DNA of 64,000 nt, from NCBI GenBank assembly GCA_903821745.1, contig CAIJMI010000004.1:159920-223919 (forward strand). Reading direction: 5' to 3'. Positions 25,551 through 33,369 of this stretch are shown here, in pieces (the first letter of the stretch is position 1; each line of letters starts with the position of its first letter). The position numbers were made by a program, and so were the translations under genes. The notes under the pieces are model-generated. The model made no database searches and was not told where the DNA came from. It saw nothing but the letters and a program-made list of their open reading frames with translations. This DNA is from Candidatus Gottesmanbacteria bacterium (lineage in GTDB: Bacteria > Patescibacteria > Microgenomatia > UBA10105 > UBA927).

Positions 25551-26066
25551 ATGGAGATGATTACATTTACACTGATTGGTATTCTTTCAAGACTTGTGCC
25601 GCATATTCCAAACATGACTGCAGTGGGAGGTGCATCACTGTTTATGGGTGCAAAATTTGGTGTAAAGAAAAGCATGATCGTACTTTTTTTAACTATGCTG
25701 GCGACTGATAGTGTGAAAGGACTGCATTCTGTGATGTGGGCAACGTACGGATCATTGGTTCTTGCTATTTTGATCGGTAAATATATGGCATCAAAAAAAA
25801 ATGCAGGGTGGATTATCGGAGGAACGCTGTTGTCTTCTATTTTGTTTTTTATCATTACAAATTTTGCTGTATGGCTTGCCCCGAATTTTATGTACGCAAA
25901 AACCCTTTCAGGACTTGTGGACTGCTACATGATGGCAGTTCCATTTTTCAAAAATTCTCTCGCTGGCGATTTGATGTATTCAAGTATTTTTTTTGGTGGA
26001 TACGCATTCGTTGCATCCATTAAACAAAAGATGATGATGTGTCAGGTCGGCCATAAAAACATATAA
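25551..26066 (+). CDS. ECF S-component-like membrane transport protein (DUF6580 type)
   Basis: A polytopic membrane protein of about 172 residues with five to six helices. It carries the family pattern RLVPHIPNMTAVGGASLFMG near the N-terminus, LFFIITNFAVWL in the middle and LVDCYMMAVPFFKNSLAGDL near the end, as in DUF6580 proteins resembling ECF transporter substrate-binding subunits. Its position just after a riboswitch and a DUF4430 gene, in an AdoCbl-dependent operon, suggests a corrinoid. No energising EcfA/EcfT genes are nearby. ATG at 25551 or 25557 is preferred over a TTG at 25542 that overlaps the upstream stop. Confidence 0.75.
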   Translation: MEMITFTLIGILSRLVPHIPNMTAVGGASLFMGAKFGVKKSMIVLFLTMLATDSVKGLHSVMWATYGSLVLAILIGKYMASKKNAGWIIGGTLLSSILFFIITNFAVWLAPNFMYAKTLSGLVDCYMMAVPFFKNSLAGDLMYSSIFFGGYAFVASIKQKMMMCQVGHKNI

Positions 26067-26071
26067 AGGAA

Positions 26072-26150
26072 GAGGAAGGTTGTGTAACTCAACCACTGTG
26101 CCGCAACGGTAAAGTCCGATACTCCCCTTTATATTTTCCCGAGCAGGAGG
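26072..26150 (+). promoter_or_regulatory. Cobalamin riboswitch 2 (near-identical copy)
   Basis: The first 46 bases repeat riboswitch 1 with one difference, C at 26093 for T at 25043. This keeps the P5 stem paired (G-C instead of G-U), so structure rather than sequence alone is conserved. GCCGCAACGGTAAAG is retained. The lower part differs (ATACTCCCCTTT...) but ends in the same CCCGAGCAGGAG. AGGAGG at 26145-26150 is six bases before the ATG at 26157, and CTCC at 26122-26125 can pair with GGAG, again pointing to ribosome-binding-site masking. Confidence 0.87.
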
Positions 26151-26156
26151 TCCATC

Positions 26157-27785
26157 ATGTATTGCGTACCAGAAAAAGAAATTTCTCTTCTTACCTATAA
26201 AGATAAATATTCCACACTTCAAGAGATACATCCTGAATGGACGTCGCATGAACTTCGTTTAACAAGCGCCAGTGAACTCCGCTCCCAATTTCAGGCTGAT
26301 CGTGAAACGGCTGCAAGAGAAAATTTAGGGTTGCCGATGATTGAAGTTCCAGAGGCAACATTTACTCTTACTGATGAAGGAACAGTCTGGTACCCAAACT
26401 ATGGGAGTGGTGTTGGACTTGTTGAGTTGAGTGAACGACAAAAAAGGTTGCGGCCTGAGCATTATTCACCGGAAGAACACACCATTTCATTATTAATAGA
26501 AGAACAATTTAAGCATGGAGCAACAGAAGTAGTAACAAGTTATGGAGATAGGGATGTGGTGATTATGAAGTATGATCCAAAAACAAAAAAGGGGAAAACG
26601 GAGGTTATCAATACCGCGGTTGTAATGGAAAATGAATATAAACCCATGCAAGAATTTATCTCTGAACATTTTCCAAAATTAGAATCAGTGCCCGTAACAA
26701 AAAGCATTTTTTTGTTTGCCGATAAAAAACTAATTGTTGAACATGCAACGGAAATAGTTCAACAAATGGTAAGAAAATCTGCTCGTATACATCAACTGCC
26801 ATATGCTGAAAAAAGACAGAGAATAGCTATCACAGACCAGAAACAGGAATACCCCTATCTTCCGCCATTTATGAGCCATGATATTTCTAAGACACATCAT
26901 GAGGATATGATGCCTGTTGTAGAAACACAGCACTATCAGAGGTTGGATAGCAAACATGTGCAACAGAAAGAACAAACCATAGAACGAGTTAAAGACCTCG
27001 TTCACAAGGACCAACAGAAGCAACGTATCATATCGTCCATTGAAGTGTCTCAAAAACCGGTGTTGGTGTTTCAATTTTCAAAAAAAACGGACGAGTATAC
27101 AAAACAAATAAAACCATCCGTGACGGTCTATATGAGCGACCCAATCGTGGAAAATCAAATCGCGCGCCATATTTTGAAGAATGACAAAATTGTTCCGTCG
27201 ATGCAGCTAAAAGAGAATGATCCGCTGCCTGTGTTTTTGGAGAAGCCAAAACAAAAAGATGAACAAGCAATCACATGGGACAATAGAGACCTAAAAGAAA
27301 CGAAAGAAGAACCACATATAATGGTTGATGCACGTATAAAACAGAATGTTGTCATTGAACAAACGATCGAAGAATATTTTGAAACTGGAGATACAAAAGA
27401 ATCTATCGTGAAAATAGAACCAGCTGTTATTCGTTCTCTGTACGCGCCGTATATGTCTGAAATACCGTTTTTCGTTGATAAAAGATCGGGTGTCATATCG
27501 GAAATTCAGAAGTTGTGTTGGATTTGTCCGTTAGTAGAGACAATGGATCAGCCTGAAATGTTGGAAGTGGAGATACCGAAAGATCAAAATCAACGGTTAT
27601 ATAATTTATTACATTTCCTACAAAAGATTGTAAAAAAACAATTTGGTGAAGATCATATTAGACAGAGAACAATACAGGTCGTGAACGCAGATGAATCAGA
27701 TCGAGTGCGTGATGAAATTACATATTATCTAACACTCTTGGAAGAAAAGAATATGCGAATGCATATGTATGCGTTCGTGAACTGA
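26157..27785 (+). CDS. Large protein of unknown function under cobalamin riboswitch control
   Basis: I do not recognise this 542-residue soluble protein. There is no signal peptide or membrane helix. The N-terminal 200 residues look like one folded domain (FTLTDEGTVWYPNYGSGVGL, KHGATEVVTSYGDRDVVIMK). Residues about 210-400 are rich in Lys, Glu and Gln, and the C-terminal 120 form another compact region with CWICP. No B12-binding DxHxxG motif, radical-SAM motif or transporter feature is visible. It is the first gene after riboswitch 2 with an ideal embedded ribosome-binding site, so its translation should respond to cobalamin. A separate leaderless promoter starts the next gene. Confidence 0.6.
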   Translation: MYCVPEKEISLLTYKDKYSTLQEIHPEWTSHELRLTSASELRSQFQADRETAARENLGLPMIEVPEATFTLTDEGTVWYPNYGSGVGLVELSERQKRLRPEHYSPEEHTISLLIEEQFKHGATEVVTSYGDRDVVIMKYDPKTKKGKTEVINTAVVMENEYKPMQEFISEHFPKLESVPVTKSIFLFADKKLIVEHATEIVQQMVRKSARIHQLPYAEKRQRIAITDQKQEYPYLPPFMSHDISKTHHEDMMPVVETQHYQRLDSKHVQQKEQTIERVKDLVHKDQQKQRIISSIEVSQKPVLVFQFSKKTDEYTKQIKPSVTVYMSDPIVENQIARHILKNDKIVPSMQLKENDPLPVFLEKPKQKDEQAITWDNRDLKETKEEPHIMVDARIKQNVVIEQTIEEYFETGDTKESIVKIEPAVIRSLYAPYMSEIPFFVDKRSGVISEIQKLCWICPLVETMDQPEMLEVEIPKDQNQRLYNLLHFLQKIVKKQFGEDHIRQRTIQVVNADESDRVRDEITYYLTLLEEKNMRMHMYAFVN

Positions 27786-27796
27786 ACCAGGTGTGA

Positions 27797-27802
27797 TATG
27801 AT
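27797..27802 (+). promoter_or_regulatory. Extended -10 element (TGA-TATGAT)
   Basis: TATGAT preceded by TGA is an extended -10; the next in-frame ATG (27810) is seven bases beyond it. It separates the following genes from the riboswitch-controlled gene and decides the start at 27810 rather than the ATG at 27798, which lies inside the element. Confidence 0.5.
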
Positions 27803-27809
27803 AAAGCAT

Positions 27810-28202
27810 ATGAATACCCTGCCTACTATGGGCACTACTCCCAGTTCTATTTCAACACCTCCGCAGGCAGTTGGAAATATAGGAAAAGAAACAGAAATAC
27901 CATCGTCCTCAAGTCAAGAAACGCCGATTCAAGACCTTGGAAAAGAAATGGAATTACCGAAAGAAGTGATGTCCGCAGGAGTATCCATGCAGCCAACAAT
28001 TATTTCTATTCCTCCACCAGTTGTGCAGCTTGGAGTTAAACCAGCTGGACAAAATGCTCCCACTATTTCGACAGGAGCAATTTCAATGATTCTGACGGAT
28101 GAACAAATCGCACAAGGACTCCATTCGAGTATCTCAAATTCGATAAGGTGGCTCGCCGAATGGTGTCGCCATAAACTAAAAGTGCTGCACATTGTACAAT
28201 AA
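27810..28202 (+). CDS. Pro/Ser/Thr-rich hypothetical protein
   Basis: A 130-residue protein without recognised family. The first 60 residues are low-complexity (MGTTPSSISTPPQAVG, PSSSSQETPIQDLGKE). The C-terminal end is more regular (LTDEQIAQGLHSSISNSIRW) and then basic. It is co-directional with and just upstream of the VirD4/TraG-like ATPase, whose ATG is five bases after its stop. It may be a small partner of that ATPase, but this rests on position alone. Confidence 0.55.
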   Translation: MNTLPTMGTTPSSISTPPQAVGNIGKETEIPSSSSQETPIQDLGKEMELPKEVMSAGVSMQPTIISIPPPVVQLGVKPAGQNAPTISTGAISMILTDEQIAQGLHSSISNSIRWLAEWCRHKLKVLHIVQ

Positions 28203-28206
28203 GCAT

Positions 28207-30555
28207 ATGTCGACGGAATTGACTGATATTATCGGAAAAGCAGAAGTATTCGGAATGAATGTGCTTCTTCTTGTTTTATTTCTTGGTGCCTTTTTTGGGC
28301 TATGTTACGTTGCATTTCTTTTATGGAAATACCGAAATCGGGAAGCACGGTCGTTGTCATATGTACTGCTGCAAATAGCAGTGCCACGAGAAAATGAAAT
28401 TAAAATCGATGCGGCAGAACAAATGTTTTCCAGTTTGTATGGCATATTTAATAATAAATGGTGGGCATTTGTAAAACCGCAGGATCATATTTCATTTGAA
28501 ATTGTGGCAAAACGGGAAGATATCCGTTTTTATGTGTCTGTCCCAAAAAACATAAAAGACCTCGTTGAAAAACAAATCAACGGTGCATATCCCGGAGCTG
28601 ATATTAAAGAAGTAGAGGAATACTCTATTTTTTCTGAAAAAGGGAAAGTGTCATTTGCGGCGCTACGGCTTCGTTATGCTAGTCATTATCCAATTAGAAA
28701 CTATCGTGATTTACCAACAGATGCACTTTCGCTTGTGACGTCAGTGCTTGCTAAGATGAGCGAAGGGGAAGGAGCGGTTATCCAGCTTTTGATTCAGCCG
28801 ACAGGTGACAAATGGAAACGAGTGGGACGGTCATACATTTCCAAAATAAAGAAAGATGAAGCAAATCCAGAAAAAGCAAATTTTAAAATTAATCAAAAAT
28901 CTTTGGAAGCAATTGAAACAAAAATTCAAAAACCTGGATTTAACAGCGTCATCCGTATTGTTGTTTCATCGACAACCAAGGATCAGGCTGATCAGCATCT
29001 AAAAAATATTCTTGCAGCATTCGAACAATTTTCATCAGACAATAATTCATTCTGGGAGATAAAATTTCCAATTAAACATCTATTTCTTACTGATTTTATA
29101 TACCGCTATTTTCCAGTTGTGAATTTACCACTTCTCCGACAATTTAGTGTACTAAACAGTGATGAACTGGCAAGTATTTTCCATTTACCGAATAAAACAA
29201 TAGAAACGCCGCACATCTTTTGGTTGAACGCAAAGCGCGCGCCTGCTCCAATGCTCATTCCTGAATCAGGATTATTTTTAGGCATGTCAAAATACCGTGG
29301 TGTGGAGCGTCCGATTTTTATCGGAGATGATGACAGACGGCGTCACATGTATGTCATTGGAAAAACCGGTACAGGAAAGTCGCAACTTCTGGAAGAAATG
29401 GTCATGCAGGATATTAATGCAGGAAAGGGGGTTGCTGTTATTGATCCCCACGGAGATTTGATTTCAGGAATTTTGAATCGTATGCCAGTTTCGAGAGCTG
29501 AAGATGTAATTGTGTTTGATCCTTCTGATACTGAGAGACCGATGGGACTGAATATGCTTGAGGCAAAAACAGAGGAACAAAAACATTTTGTTGTCACATC
29601 AATCGTCGGCCTTATGTATAAATTGTACGACCCAATGAAAACAGGAATTATCGGTCCTCGGTTTGAACATGCAATTAGAAATGCCATGCTTACTGTCATG
29701 GCAGAGCCTGGAAATACGTTTGTTGAAGTGGTTCGTGTATTAACAGATCCTGCATTTGTGCAAGAGTTATTGCCGAAAGTTAATGACCCAATGATTAGAC
29801 GGTATTGGACAGATCAAATTGCTCAAACTGCCGACTTTCATAAGTCAGAAGTTTTGGATTATATCGTTTCAAAATTCGGTCGGTTTGTTACAAATAAATT
29901 AATGCGGAATATCATTGGGCAATCCGTGTCTTCATTTGATTTTAGAAAAGTGATGGATGAAGGAAAAATTCTTCTGGTGAATTTGGCAAAAGGAAAACTT
30001 GGAGAAGAAAACAGTAACTTTTTGGGATTGATTCTCGTTCCCCGTATTCTTGTTGCCGCAATGAGCAGACAGGAAATGCCAGAAGAAGACCGGCGGGATT
30101 TTTATCTTTATGTCGACGAGTTTCAAAACTTTGCAACTCCAGACTTTGCGCAGATTCTTTCCGAGGCTCGGAAGTACAGACTCAATTTAACCGTTGCCAA
30201 CCAATTTATTGGTCAAATGGAAGAGGAAGTGAAGAATGCAGTATTCGGGAACGTCGGTACGCTAATTTCATTCCGTGTTGGTGTGACGGATGCAAACTAT
30301 TTGCAGCATGAATATCAACCGACGTTTAACGAATCAGATCTTATCAATATTGATAAATACAATTCGTATGTAAAAACAATTGTGAAGAATGAACCAATGA
30401 AACCATTTTCCATTGATTTAACGAAAGATATGAATCAAATTGTTCAAGCAAGAAATCCTCAAATTGCAAAAGCAATCATTCAACTGTCACGGTTAAAATA
30501 TGGAAGAAGCAAAGAGTTGGTAGAGGCGGAAATTTCACAGCGCGCGAGATTGTAA
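28207..30555 (+). CDS. VirD4/TraG-like membrane P-loop ATPase
   Basis: A 782-residue protein with one N-terminal membrane helix (VLLLVLFLGAFFGLCYVAFL), a large domain to about residue 350 and a RecA-like motor. Walker A is GKTGTGKSQLLEE, Walker B lies in FYLYVDEFQNF, and AVIDPHGDL and RKYRLNLTVANQF are typical of the TraG/VirD4 coupling-protein group. In conjugative and type IV secretion systems these proteins drive DNA or protein through the membrane. No relaxase, VirB4 or pilus gene is visible here, so the role could be DNA import/export or another translocation task. TACAAT at 28195-28200 is six bases before the ATG. Confidence 0.85.
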   Translation: MSTELTDIIGKAEVFGMNVLLLVLFLGAFFGLCYVAFLLWKYRNREARSLSYVLLQIAVPRENEIKIDAAEQMFSSLYGIFNNKWWAFVKPQDHISFEIVAKREDIRFYVSVPKNIKDLVEKQINGAYPGADIKEVEEYSIFSEKGKVSFAALRLRYASHYPIRNYRDLPTDALSLVTSVLAKMSEGEGAVIQLLIQPTGDKWKRVGRSYISKIKKDEANPEKANFKINQKSLEAIETKIQKPGFNSVIRIVVSSTTKDQADQHLKNILAAFEQFSSDNNSFWEIKFPIKHLFLTDFIYRYFPVVNLPLLRQFSVLNSDELASIFHLPNKTIETPHIFWLNAKRAPAPMLIPESGLFLGMSKYRGVERPIFIGDDDRRRHMYVIGKTGTGKSQLLEEMVMQDINAGKGVAVIDPHGDLISGILNRMPVSRAEDVIVFDPSDTERPMGLNMLEAKTEEQKHFVVTSIVGLMYKLYDPMKTGIIGPRFEHAIRNAMLTVMAEPGNTFVEVVRVLTDPAFVQELLPKVNDPMIRRYWTDQIAQTADFHKSEVLDYIVSKFGRFVTNKLMRNIIGQSVSSFDFRKVMDEGKILLVNLAKGKLGEENSNFLGLILVPRILVAAMSRQEMPEEDRRDFYLYVDEFQNFATPDFAQILSEARKYRLNLTVANQFIGQMEEEVKNAVFGNVGTLISFRVGVTDANYLQHEYQPTFNESDLINIDKYNSYVKTIVKNEPMKPFSIDLTKDMNQIVQARNPQIAKAIIQLSRLKYGRSKELVEAEISQRARL

Positions 30556-30616
30556 AAAATACCCTCTTTACATTCTTTATAATTGCTATACACTCTTGAA
30601 GTATTGACAAAAAAGT

Positions 30617-32023
30617 ATGGACCAACAAGAAGAACCTTCCTGCACTACCGCGATTGTTAAACGTCACGAAAAAGTCGTCTACATTTTTAATCTTTCAGAA
30701 GATGTTTGGCCTTTTATTAAGGCAATGTCTGATCCGCATGAGCGGCAATTTGAAATTGATTGGAATGCAAATCTTGCTGAACGTGATCTTCTTTCAATTG
30801 CTGAAGAAAATGAAGCAATATTTATCAGTCCTCATCCAATCAAAGATTCTTTTCTTTCATATTACCAACAGGTATTTGGTACAAAACATATTCAAATTTT
30901 GGTTCCAAAAACACACACCGGTGAAATTTGTGAAGACATTATCAATGATAATGATCTCGTTGAGGAACTAATTAAAGCAGCAAATTCAGTTAAAAAATTA
31001 ACACTCATCAGCTATTCAACGAGTCCGCAATTTCTACATCTTGTTTCAAAACTTCAAAAAAAAGGAATTACTGTGTATACCCCAGAATCTCCTGAAGTTC
31101 CAAGTGCATGGACCGTTAATTTCTATGGGAGCAAATCTGGTATCAGGCAGCTTGCACAAAAAAGCGGTGCCATAGAGCCGGATTTTAAAATAGCGGATGG
31201 TCTTATTTGTTCTTCTATCTATGATGCGGCAATGATTGCTGCACATAAGTATATAAAAGAAGGCGGTGTCGTTATTAAAACGAATAAAGGACATTCCGGT
31301 GCAGGAGTACTTTTGTTACGTCCAGGAGATCTTCCGAATGAATATGATGCATGTGAAAAAGCAATTCATACAATGTTGAAAAAAGATAAATATTGGGAAG
31401 AATTTCCTATCGTTATCGAAGATCTGTTAAATGTAAATCCTGCAGTTGGTGGAGGATTTCCGGATGTTGAATTTAAAATTCAAAAATCAGGAAAAATTGA
31501 ACTCTTATACTACTGCGCAATGCGGGTGGACAGAAGCGGGATCTATAAAGGACAGGAAATGCATGAATCAGTTCTTCCAGAACGGTTAGCCGCACGAATT
31601 GTTGATACAGGATTTTTTATTGGTGAGCAATATGCTGCTGCAGGATATCGGGGATATTTTGACGTTGATTTTGTTGCAGCAAAAAATGGAGAAATTTATG
31701 TAACAGAATCCAATGCTCGTCGAACAGGAGGAACCCACGTCTATAAAACTGCGATGAATCTTATTGGCAAAGAGTTTATGACTGATTCCTATACACTTTC
31801 CAATAACGATTATTCCTTACCGAAAGGAAAAAAACCTTCTCTTGAGGAAGTGATACAGGTATTAACGCCAGTTCTGTTTGATAAAAAAACAAAAGAGGGT
31901 GTTGTCCTTGCGTCATCCAATTTACTTGAACAAGGGAAATTTGCATATATCATTTTTGGTAAAAATGAAAAACGCTCGCTCGAAATAGAAGCAGAAATGG
32001 AAAAACTTCTTTTGAAGCTTTAG
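30617..32023 (+). CDS. ATP-grasp domain protein with pre-ATP-grasp N-domain
   Basis: A 468-residue protein. The N-terminal half is a Rossmann-like pre-ATP-grasp domain. The ATP-grasp half shows VVIKTNKGHSGAGVLLL (nucleotide-binding lysine and glycine-rich loop), FPIVIEDLL and FDVDFVAAKNGEIYVTESNARRTGG (metal-binding Glu/Asn). Enzymes of this fold ligate a carboxylate to an amine or thiol. The closest general resemblance is to PGM1-type peptide ligases, but the product is unknown. A likely -10 element (TGC-TATACA, 30587-30592) lies upstream. Confidence 0.82.
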   Translation: MDQQEEPSCTTAIVKRHEKVVYIFNLSEDVWPFIKAMSDPHERQFEIDWNANLAERDLLSIAEENEAIFISPHPIKDSFLSYYQQVFGTKHIQILVPKTHTGEICEDIINDNDLVEELIKAANSVKKLTLISYSTSPQFLHLVSKLQKKGITVYTPESPEVPSAWTVNFYGSKSGIRQLAQKSGAIEPDFKIADGLICSSIYDAAMIAAHKYIKEGGVVIKTNKGHSGAGVLLLRPGDLPNEYDACEKAIHTMLKKDKYWEEFPIVIEDLLNVNPAVGGGFPDVEFKIQKSGKIELLYYCAMRVDRSGIYKGQEMHESVLPERLAARIVDTGFFIGEQYAAAGYRGYFDVDFVAAKNGEIYVTESNARRTGGTHVYKTAMNLIGKEFMTDSYTLSNNDYSLPKGKKPSLEEVIQVLTPVLFDKKTKEGVVLASSNLLEQGKFAYIIFGKNEKRSLEIEAEMEKLLLKL

Positions 32024-32037
32024 TAATTTCCGTACTA

Positions 32038-32067
32038 TTGACTACCATTTGTGAAGATTGTTATCAT
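32038..32067 (+). promoter_or_regulatory. Promoter of the HTH gene
   Basis: TTGACT (32038-32043) and TGT-TATCAT (extended -10, hexamer 32062-32067) are 18 bases apart. The ATG at 32074 is six bases further. The in-frame TTG at 32038 is the -35 itself and is not a start codon. Confidence 0.65.
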
Positions 32068-32073
32068 GTAAGC

Positions 32074-32760
32074 ATGTCTAGGCTATCTGATCATGAAAAA
32101 GCGTTAGACTTACGTCGTAAAGGAAAAAGTTATTCGCAAATAAAGGAAACCTTGGGAATAAGTAAAAGCACTCTAAGTGATTGGTTACGTAATTATCCTC
32201 TGTCTAAAGAGCAAATGTATCTCCTTACAGGGAAAAGTGAGCAAAAAATTGAGCGATATAGGGAAACTCGATTACGAATAAAAAATGAAAAATTTTCTAT
32301 TGTGGTTGAGAATGAAAAGCATAAAATATTGCCAATTTCATTAAAAGAAATATTTATGGCTGGATTATTTCTTTATTGGGGGGAGGGCACGAAAGGGTCA
32401 AATTGCACTGTTAGTGTAAGCAATACAGATTATAGAGTAATAGATTATTTTGTTCATTGGCTAGAGGTTTGTTTTTTAGTGCCAAGAAAAAAAATAAAAA
32501 TTAGTTTGCAACTATATAGCGATATGAATATAAATAGTGCAATAAATTTTTGGAAAAAGACATTACATATGTCATCGAAACAATTTATAAAACCATATAT
32601 TAAAAAGAGTATACAAAAGACAATAAATCAAAAAAATGGATATGGTCACGGAACATGTCAGGCATACATATATGACGTGAAGATAAAAACACGGATAATG
32701 GCAGGATTTGAGGTCATATATAAAGAACTAGAAGAATATAAGAAGAAAACATATAATTAG
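32074..32760 (+). CDS. HTH protein with LAGLIDADG-endonuclease-like C-domain
   Basis: A 228-residue protein of a type frequent in CPR genomes. The N-terminus is a resolvase-like helix-turn-helix (ALDLRRKGKSYSQIKETLGI, SKSTLSDWLRNYPLS). The rest (FMAGLFLYWGEGTKG, NTDYRVIDYFVHWLEVCF) looks like half of a LAGLIDADG-type fold. It could be a homing-endonuclease-derived regulator or a mobile gene; catalytic residues cannot be confirmed. Its base composition is more AT-rich than its neighbours and it sits directly upstream of a tRNA gene, a common site for such elements. Confidence 0.6.
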   Translation: MSRLSDHEKALDLRRKGKSYSQIKETLGISKSTLSDWLRNYPLSKEQMYLLTGKSEQKIERYRETRLRIKNEKFSIVVENEKHKILPISLKEIFMAGLFLYWGEGTKGSNCTVSVSNTDYRVIDYFVHWLEVCFLVPRKKIKISLQLYSDMNINSAINFWKKTLHMSSKQFIKPYIKKSIQKTINQKNGYGHGTCQAYIYDVKIKTRIMAGFEVIYKELEEYKKKTYN

Positions 32761-32768
32761 CAAGTAGA

Positions 32769-32840
32769 GCGCCCGTAGCTCAGCGGTAGAGCGCATGTCT
32801 TATAAACATGAGGTACTTGGATCGTCACCAAGCGGGCGCA
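32769..32840 (+). tRNA. tRNA-Ile(UAU)
   Basis: The sequence folds as a full cloverleaf. The acceptor stem is GCGCCCG/CGGGCGC, the D stem GCTC/GAGC with loop AGCGGTA, the anticodon stem CATGT/ACATG with loop CTTATAA, the variable loop AGGTA and the T stem CTTGG/CCAAG with loop ATCGTCA. Counting five stem bases before the seven-base loop puts the anticodon at TAT, which reads AUA (Ile). The T loop has A54 and U58 instead of T54 and A58, a swapped pair. CCA is not encoded. TATAAT at 32752-32757 places the transcript start a few bases upstream. Confidence 0.85.
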
Positions 32841-32841
32841 C

Positions 32842-33369
32842 ATGGAACAAGTCATTTTAGTGGATGAAAATAATAATGAAATTGGTACTGCTGATAAGAA
32901 AACAGTACATACTACAACAACGCCGCTTCATCGTGCATTTTCACTGTTTATATTTAACGAAAAAAAACAATTACTTGTAACGAAACGTGCTGCAAAGAAA
33001 AAAACATTTCCCAGCGTATGGACAAATAGTGTCTGCGGTCATGTATCACCAGGAGAAGAGACGATTGATGCAGCAATCCGGCGAAGTCAGGAAGAACTTC
33101 ACATGGAAGTAGGACATGTTCACGAAGTATCCCCATACCGTTATCGTTTTGCTGATAAAAATGGCATTGTTGAAAATGAGATTTGCCCAATTTTTATTGG
33201 ATTTACACATGTAGGTCCAATAGTAAATAAAAATGAAGTAGAGGATTGGAAATGGATTGATTGGAAAGAATTTATACAAATAATTCAAGAACAACCTGGA
33301 ACATATTCTCCCTGGAGTGAAGAAGAGGCAATTATACTTCAACGGATAAATCCGGAATTGCTTGGATAG
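32842..33369 (+). CDS. idi: Isopentenyl-diphosphate delta-isomerase, type 1
   Basis: A 175-residue NUDIX-fold enzyme that interconverts isopentenyl and dimethylallyl diphosphate. It has MEQVILVDENNNEIG at the N-terminus, LHRAFSLFIF, the catalytic cysteine motif TNSVCGHVSPGEE and the NUDIX-like RRSQEELHMEVG. Length and start match characterised type 1 enzymes, so the ATG at 32842 is firm. It lies two bases after the tRNA discriminator base and has no room for a ribosome-binding site. Maturation of the tRNA 3' end would leave an mRNA with one or two bases before ATG. The 3' end overlaps convergent tsaD by 38 bases. Confidence 0.93.
   Translation: MEQVILVDENNNEIGTADKKTVHTTTTPLHRAFSLFIFNEKKQLLVTKRAAKKKTFPSVWTNSVCGHVSPGEETIDAAIRRSQEELHMEVGHVHEVSPYRYRFADKNGIVENEICPIFIGFTHVGPIVNKNEVEDWKWIDWKEFIQIIQEQPGTYSPWSEEEAIILQRINPELLG

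Noticed and set aside
28192..28206. TTG as start of the VirD4-like protein
   Set aside because: It lies in the end of the upstream gene and inside the -10 region; the ATG at 28207 is better placed.
33332..33369. 38-base tail-to-tail overlap of idi and tsaD as a special antisense control
   Set aside because: Convergent overlaps are common in this compact genome and no extra structure is visible.
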